A stretch of 64,000 bases of DNA from Cordia subcordata. Lineage: Eukaryota > Streptophyta > Magnoliopsida > Boraginales > Cordiaceae. Where the stretch lies: the NCBI GenBank assembly GCA_028554755.1, contig JAPTOF010000003.1:1716501-1780500 (forward strand), written 5' to 3'. How positions within the stretch are numbered: position 1 is the first letter of the stretch; each line of letters begins with the position of its first letter. Position numbers and translations under genes: made by a program. The notes under the pieces are model-generated. The model saw only the letters and a program-made list of their open reading frames with translations, had not been told where the DNA came from and ran no database searches. Shown in pieces: positions 60,606-64,000 of this stretch.

Positions 60606-61372
60606 CTATCAAACATTACATTACACGTACTATTTTTTTTATCTCATAACGCAACTTGATGTAATCTAAAATGTGAGGATAAAAAGAGGAAGACACTTGA
60701 CCTAATCTCCCTTGCCAACTAAGCAAACCCTGGACTTCAACGTGTTGGCATTTAAAGCTGGGTGAGGCACAATGTGACAATGAATTAATAATGTTCTTTT
60801 TTTCATGTTATTGGGATCTTGAGGATGAGATTCTGCCAGAGGATGGGCCTTCTCATGTTAACACACCTATTAGAAATGCAATGTGTGAAACTGAGGAGCG
60901 CACATGTCTTCACGTGAAACACCACCGTTATACAGATCAATTTAAACGGATAATAATCAACTATCACGTCTCGTCTTTGGTTCTTATCCGTTATACAGAT
61001 CAATTTGATTTTTTTTTTTTTCAAAAATAATTTATTTGGTCTCTCATATACTTAAAAAGTGCACCTTAACTCCAATTGTTTCAAAAATTATCAATTTAGT
61101 CTCTAAAATTTGTAAAAAATAATAATAATAATAACCTAATTAATCCTTGATTAACATTTAAAAGGTAATGTATCAGTCATATAACCGATTAATAGAGATG
61201 AAACACTTTTGCAGATATTAAAAACTAAATTGGTTACTTCTGAAGTAATTGGACCAAATTGACTTTTTCTTAGAGTATGAAGTGAGTCACTTTTGAAATA
61301 AGAGGAATTAAACTAACACTTTTTATAAATAATGAAGACTATTTGTAAAATTCTTCCTAAAATTTAAATCTT
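60603..61372. other. Intergenic with an inverted-repeat element-like stretch
   Basis: At about 61030-61330, phrases such as AATTTAGTCTCTAAAATTTG and ATTAAAAACTAAATTGGTTA are inverted relatives, as is usual in a decayed MITE. A block at 60815-60950 (WDLEDEILPEDGPSHVNTP) is less AT-rich but has no supporting exon structure. Confidence 0.4.
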
Positions 61373-61600
61373 AGATTAGTTTCTTCTCAATAAAAACCAC
61401 TTTTTTTCTTGGAAAAAAGTATTCCTTTTCATAATAAGTAATTTAATTGGCTTAAAAAAAAGTATAAACTTCGAAAAAAACTCAAATTCAGTTTTTCTTA
61501 AAAAGTAAAATTTCAATTTTTCAAAAAACTCTACTTTTTTTCTTTTTTCCATTAAGTCATAGAAAAAAAATGTTATTCAAAAAATAATCCAAACAGACTC
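61373..61600. mobile_element. Tourist/Harbinger-like MITE (copy H, decayed)
   Basis: The right end AAATAATCCAAACAGACTC and the AT-rich family interior are present; the left end (about ATTAGTTTCTTCTCAATAAA) is decayed. Confidence 0.5.
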
Positions 61601-63197
61601 TTTTATGTTCTATTGATAGTTGTTTGAGCGTATTGTTATCATCGTTGCGAGCTTAAACATTGAAAATCGATTAACTAACTCCGTTTGATTTGATTGACAA
61701 GTTAACAGCTAGCCTGAGTTGTTACATTAATTAGCAATTGATTAAACCATACATCATGCTAATTTTATAGGATGATTCGTAGAGGGATTGGAGAAGAAAT
61801 TTGTGGAACCTGTGTTTGACCCACATATCTATTTCATAATCTCCATATGCAATACACCAACACCACAAGCTTTGGCTTTTGTGCACCTAAAATGAGTTGC
61901 AAATAATTCTCAGTCATTATGGCCTACCTACCATGAAAATAATGTAAAGATCCTAAAAAAATCCAACATCAAGAAAAAGTTTCGACCCTAATCAACAACA
62001 GTTGAGTCTTGACAACTGGCGAGAAGAAGACTCAGGAAGAAGCACGACTCTTTCAAAATGACAGTTTGGCTTTCGTTAAAAAGACAATTTAATATACAAA
62101 ATTTTTATAGTAATTAATTTAAAATGTAGGGAATAATAAATTACTTAAATCTAATATGATATCAAAACTTAAAAACTATCATTTATTTAAACACATTAAT
62201 ACTGTCTATGTACAAAGTTTAAAAATAAATCTACTTACATATAAAAGACATATCAATATAATAAATAAATACACCGATACCCATTCTAATCCACGAAAAA
62301 ATATAAAGGCGAAGAGGACCGTTTCCCTTATGTTTTAATATCCCAGAGAACAAGCCTGAGCCGAAGCACTAGACACCTTTCGTGCCTTAAGCCAAAAGTC
62401 TAGAAAGGTTCCACCATTATTCTACCAAAAGTGACAAAGCAGGCATCTCAATAGCTAGCAAAGATAAAGTTGCTTTGCCAATTCATCCATAAGCAAGCAA
62501 GCAAGCAAACCATTCCTGTGGTTTTACGGATTTGGGTTTCCCCACAACATATGACATTATAAAAAAAATTTCATCATAACTATATCATCAGTTCACCCTG
62601 TTAAATTTACGTTTTCCGTGATCCACATCTTTTTCCACCCCAGCACAAGCAGCAAACCCCTTTACTAAGCAAGAAGGGAATAACGCATACAGTTAAACCA
62701 TCATGTTAAGTGAATAGTCCAAGTTGTTGGGATAATGTTTGTCGATCTATAAGCTGAAAACATACGAATGGTTTGAAGTGAAAACGAAAGAGTTGACCAG
62801 TTGAATAGAATACAGGCATTACAAGAAACAGCTCACTAAGCCACATGCACTGACGCAAGCAAACAGAAAACACACCGGTATCTAAGCAAAGTCTTCTTTT
62901 CTTAGCCTATGCATTACCACATATGCAAATGCATACACCTTCAAGTACATGAAAATAGCTTCACGTATTTTCTATTTGTTCGTTTTCAGTAGAATGCAAG
63001 TATGTGATCTAGTGTGTGACAACTTTTTTTAGCCTTGCTTAACTTTTCTTCAGTTTCAACTTCAAGATTCTCAAAATAGCAAGCTTCAACTTCTAGATTC
63101 TCAAAATAGCCAAGTGGGTAAAAATAAGATGTTCTGAAACCCAACAAGGTTAGACTTGAGAGCATCTTGAACGGTTTTTGTGGGTTGATTAACGAAA
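61601..63197. other. Upstream region of the NT-C2 gene
   Basis: No other gene recognised. Contains a short direct repeat, CTTCAACTTCAAGATTCTCA then CTTCAACTTCTAGATTCTCA, at 63055-63105, close upstream of the start. The promoter was not pinpointed. Confidence 0.45.
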
Positions 63198-64000
63198 ATG
63201 TTCAAATGGAAGGGCGACAAGAAGATCAAAGCTCTATTCGGAATGCAGTTTCAGGCAACTCAGGTGCGTTAAATTAGGCAATGAGATGCAAATTAGTGTG
63301 ATAGAAACAAAAATCTGATATGATCTCACAGCAGATTGAAATGAAATAATTCAGAGTCCGGAGATTTTATCTTACTGTGGTTCAATTCTCACATGTTTCA
63401 ATATTCCTCAGGTCCCAAAGCTGAAAGCGAAAGCCTTGATGGTTTCCCTGGTTCCGGCCGATGTTGGAAAGCCAACGGCGAGAGTAGGAAAAGCTCCGAT
63501 AGTAGAAGGGAACTGTACCTGGGAAGATCCCATTTATGAAACAGTGAAGCTGGTCAGAGAGGCGAAAACAGGGAGACTCAAAGAAAAGATTTATTATTTG
63601 ATTGTAGCAAGTGTAAGTTACTAACGTATTCATTTCTCTCTTCCTGAATATCTTTGAAATGATATAAATGTATTTTGTTTTTGTAGGGATCATCTAAGAA
63701 AGGTTTTCTTGGAGAAACCTACATTGATTTTGCGGATCTTGCAGAATCAACTGAGCCCTTGATGTTATCTCTGCCCCTCCAGGCTTCAAATTCAGGTGCA
63801 ATTTTGCATGTGAGGCCTTTACCCTCTCTGTGTGTGTGTGCGTGTGTGAGTGTGTGCGCCTGCGTGCATCGTGTTACTGAAACATACAAATGTGTAAAAT
63901 GCTGAAGCAAATAAGAACACGCTATATGATGTGTTTTGTCAAAGCCCTCTAGTTGCCTTACTTCATCACTGAAATCCAATCATTTTCGTAAAAATGTGTG
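63198..64000 (+). CDS. EEIG1/EHBP1-type NT-C2 domain protein, 5' part (runs off the window)
   Basis: Coding exons seen: 63198-63263, 63412-63612 and 63687-63809, all phase 0 with good GT-AG borders; the last donor leads into an intron that continues to the edge. The 130 residues start MFKWKGDKKIKALFGMQFQA and continue with LMVSLVPADVGKPTARVGKA, CTWEDPIYETVKLVREAKTG and KKGFLGETYIDFADLAE, the N-terminal C2 domain (PF10358). In plants this domain usually heads long coiled-coil proteins of the myosin-heavy-chain-like or PMI type that bind membranes or cytoskeleton. The rest of the protein is outside the window, so the subtype is open. Confidence 0.88.
63828..63860. repeat. (TG)n microsatellite in an intron of the NT-C2 gene
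   Basis: TGTGTGTGTGTGCGTGTGTG-type run with CG interruptions. Confidence 0.85.

Noticed and set aside
60791..61030. Open frame with WDLEDEILPEDGPSHVNTP
   Set aside because: Only a short stretch looks non-random, with no splice context and no homologue recognised; possibly a gene relic but unsupported.
1..64000. CRISPR arrays, operons or bacterial-type genes
   Set aside because: No regularly spaced direct repeats with unique spacers and no polycistronic layout; everything readable is plant nuclear.

Overview
This window is AT-rich plant nuclear DNA, most likely from a eudicot. All recognisable host genes are plant families with short GT-AG introns: two R2R3-MYB factors, a remorin, a cytochrome b561, a SEC22-type R-SNARE and a plant NT-C2 protein. 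The intergenic DNA is full of plant transposons. Species cannot be named from the sequence.

Host genes, with splice sites read by eye: LAF1-like R2R3-MYB (+, 11069-12810, 3 exons, 259 aa); SEC22-like longin/R-SNARE (-, 24488-26358, 5 exons, 223 aa); MYB17/MIXTA-like R2R3-MYB (+, 35654-37084, 3 exons, 308 aa); group-1-like remorin (-, 37820-39742, 5 exons, 204 aa); cytochrome b561 (-, 44082-46781, 4 exons, 230 aa); and the 5' part of an NT-C2 domain gene that runs off the right edge (+, 63198-63809 and beyond). The five complete models keep reading phase across every junction and end at a stop. The neighbours show no obvious shared function.

Mobile DNA dominates. Two related Mutator-like elements (MULEs) lie in opposite orientation about 38.7 kb apart: MULE-1 at 3273-10520, with a perfect 9-bp target duplication, and MULE-2 at 49234-57277, with an imperfect one. 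Each carries a MURA-type transposase (PB1-like N-terminus, MULE catalytic region, SWIM finger, CCHC knuckle) and, converging on it, a plant mobile domain (PMD) gene. Each also has its own array of short palindromes at both ends, just outside the TATA boxes of the two genes. The palindrome differs between the elements although their terminal inverted repeats are related. All four element genes are broken by stops or frameshifts. The MURA/PMD/palindrome architecture is the most interesting system here.

Three solo LTRs (15271-17041, 17409-18774, 30163-31599) each have a perfect 5-bp target duplication and no internal coding region remains. A Tourist/Harbinger-like MITE family of about 230 bp (ends GGGCCYGTTTGGATT, TWA target site) occurs at least eight times. 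Several hAT-like non-autonomous elements are present, one (1629-2852) with a very GC-rich core. Other contents are a tRNA-like relic, local tandem duplications and microsatellites. The stretches 1-1243, 12811-15270, 26700-30162, 40434-44081 and 57278-63197 hold no gene I can support.
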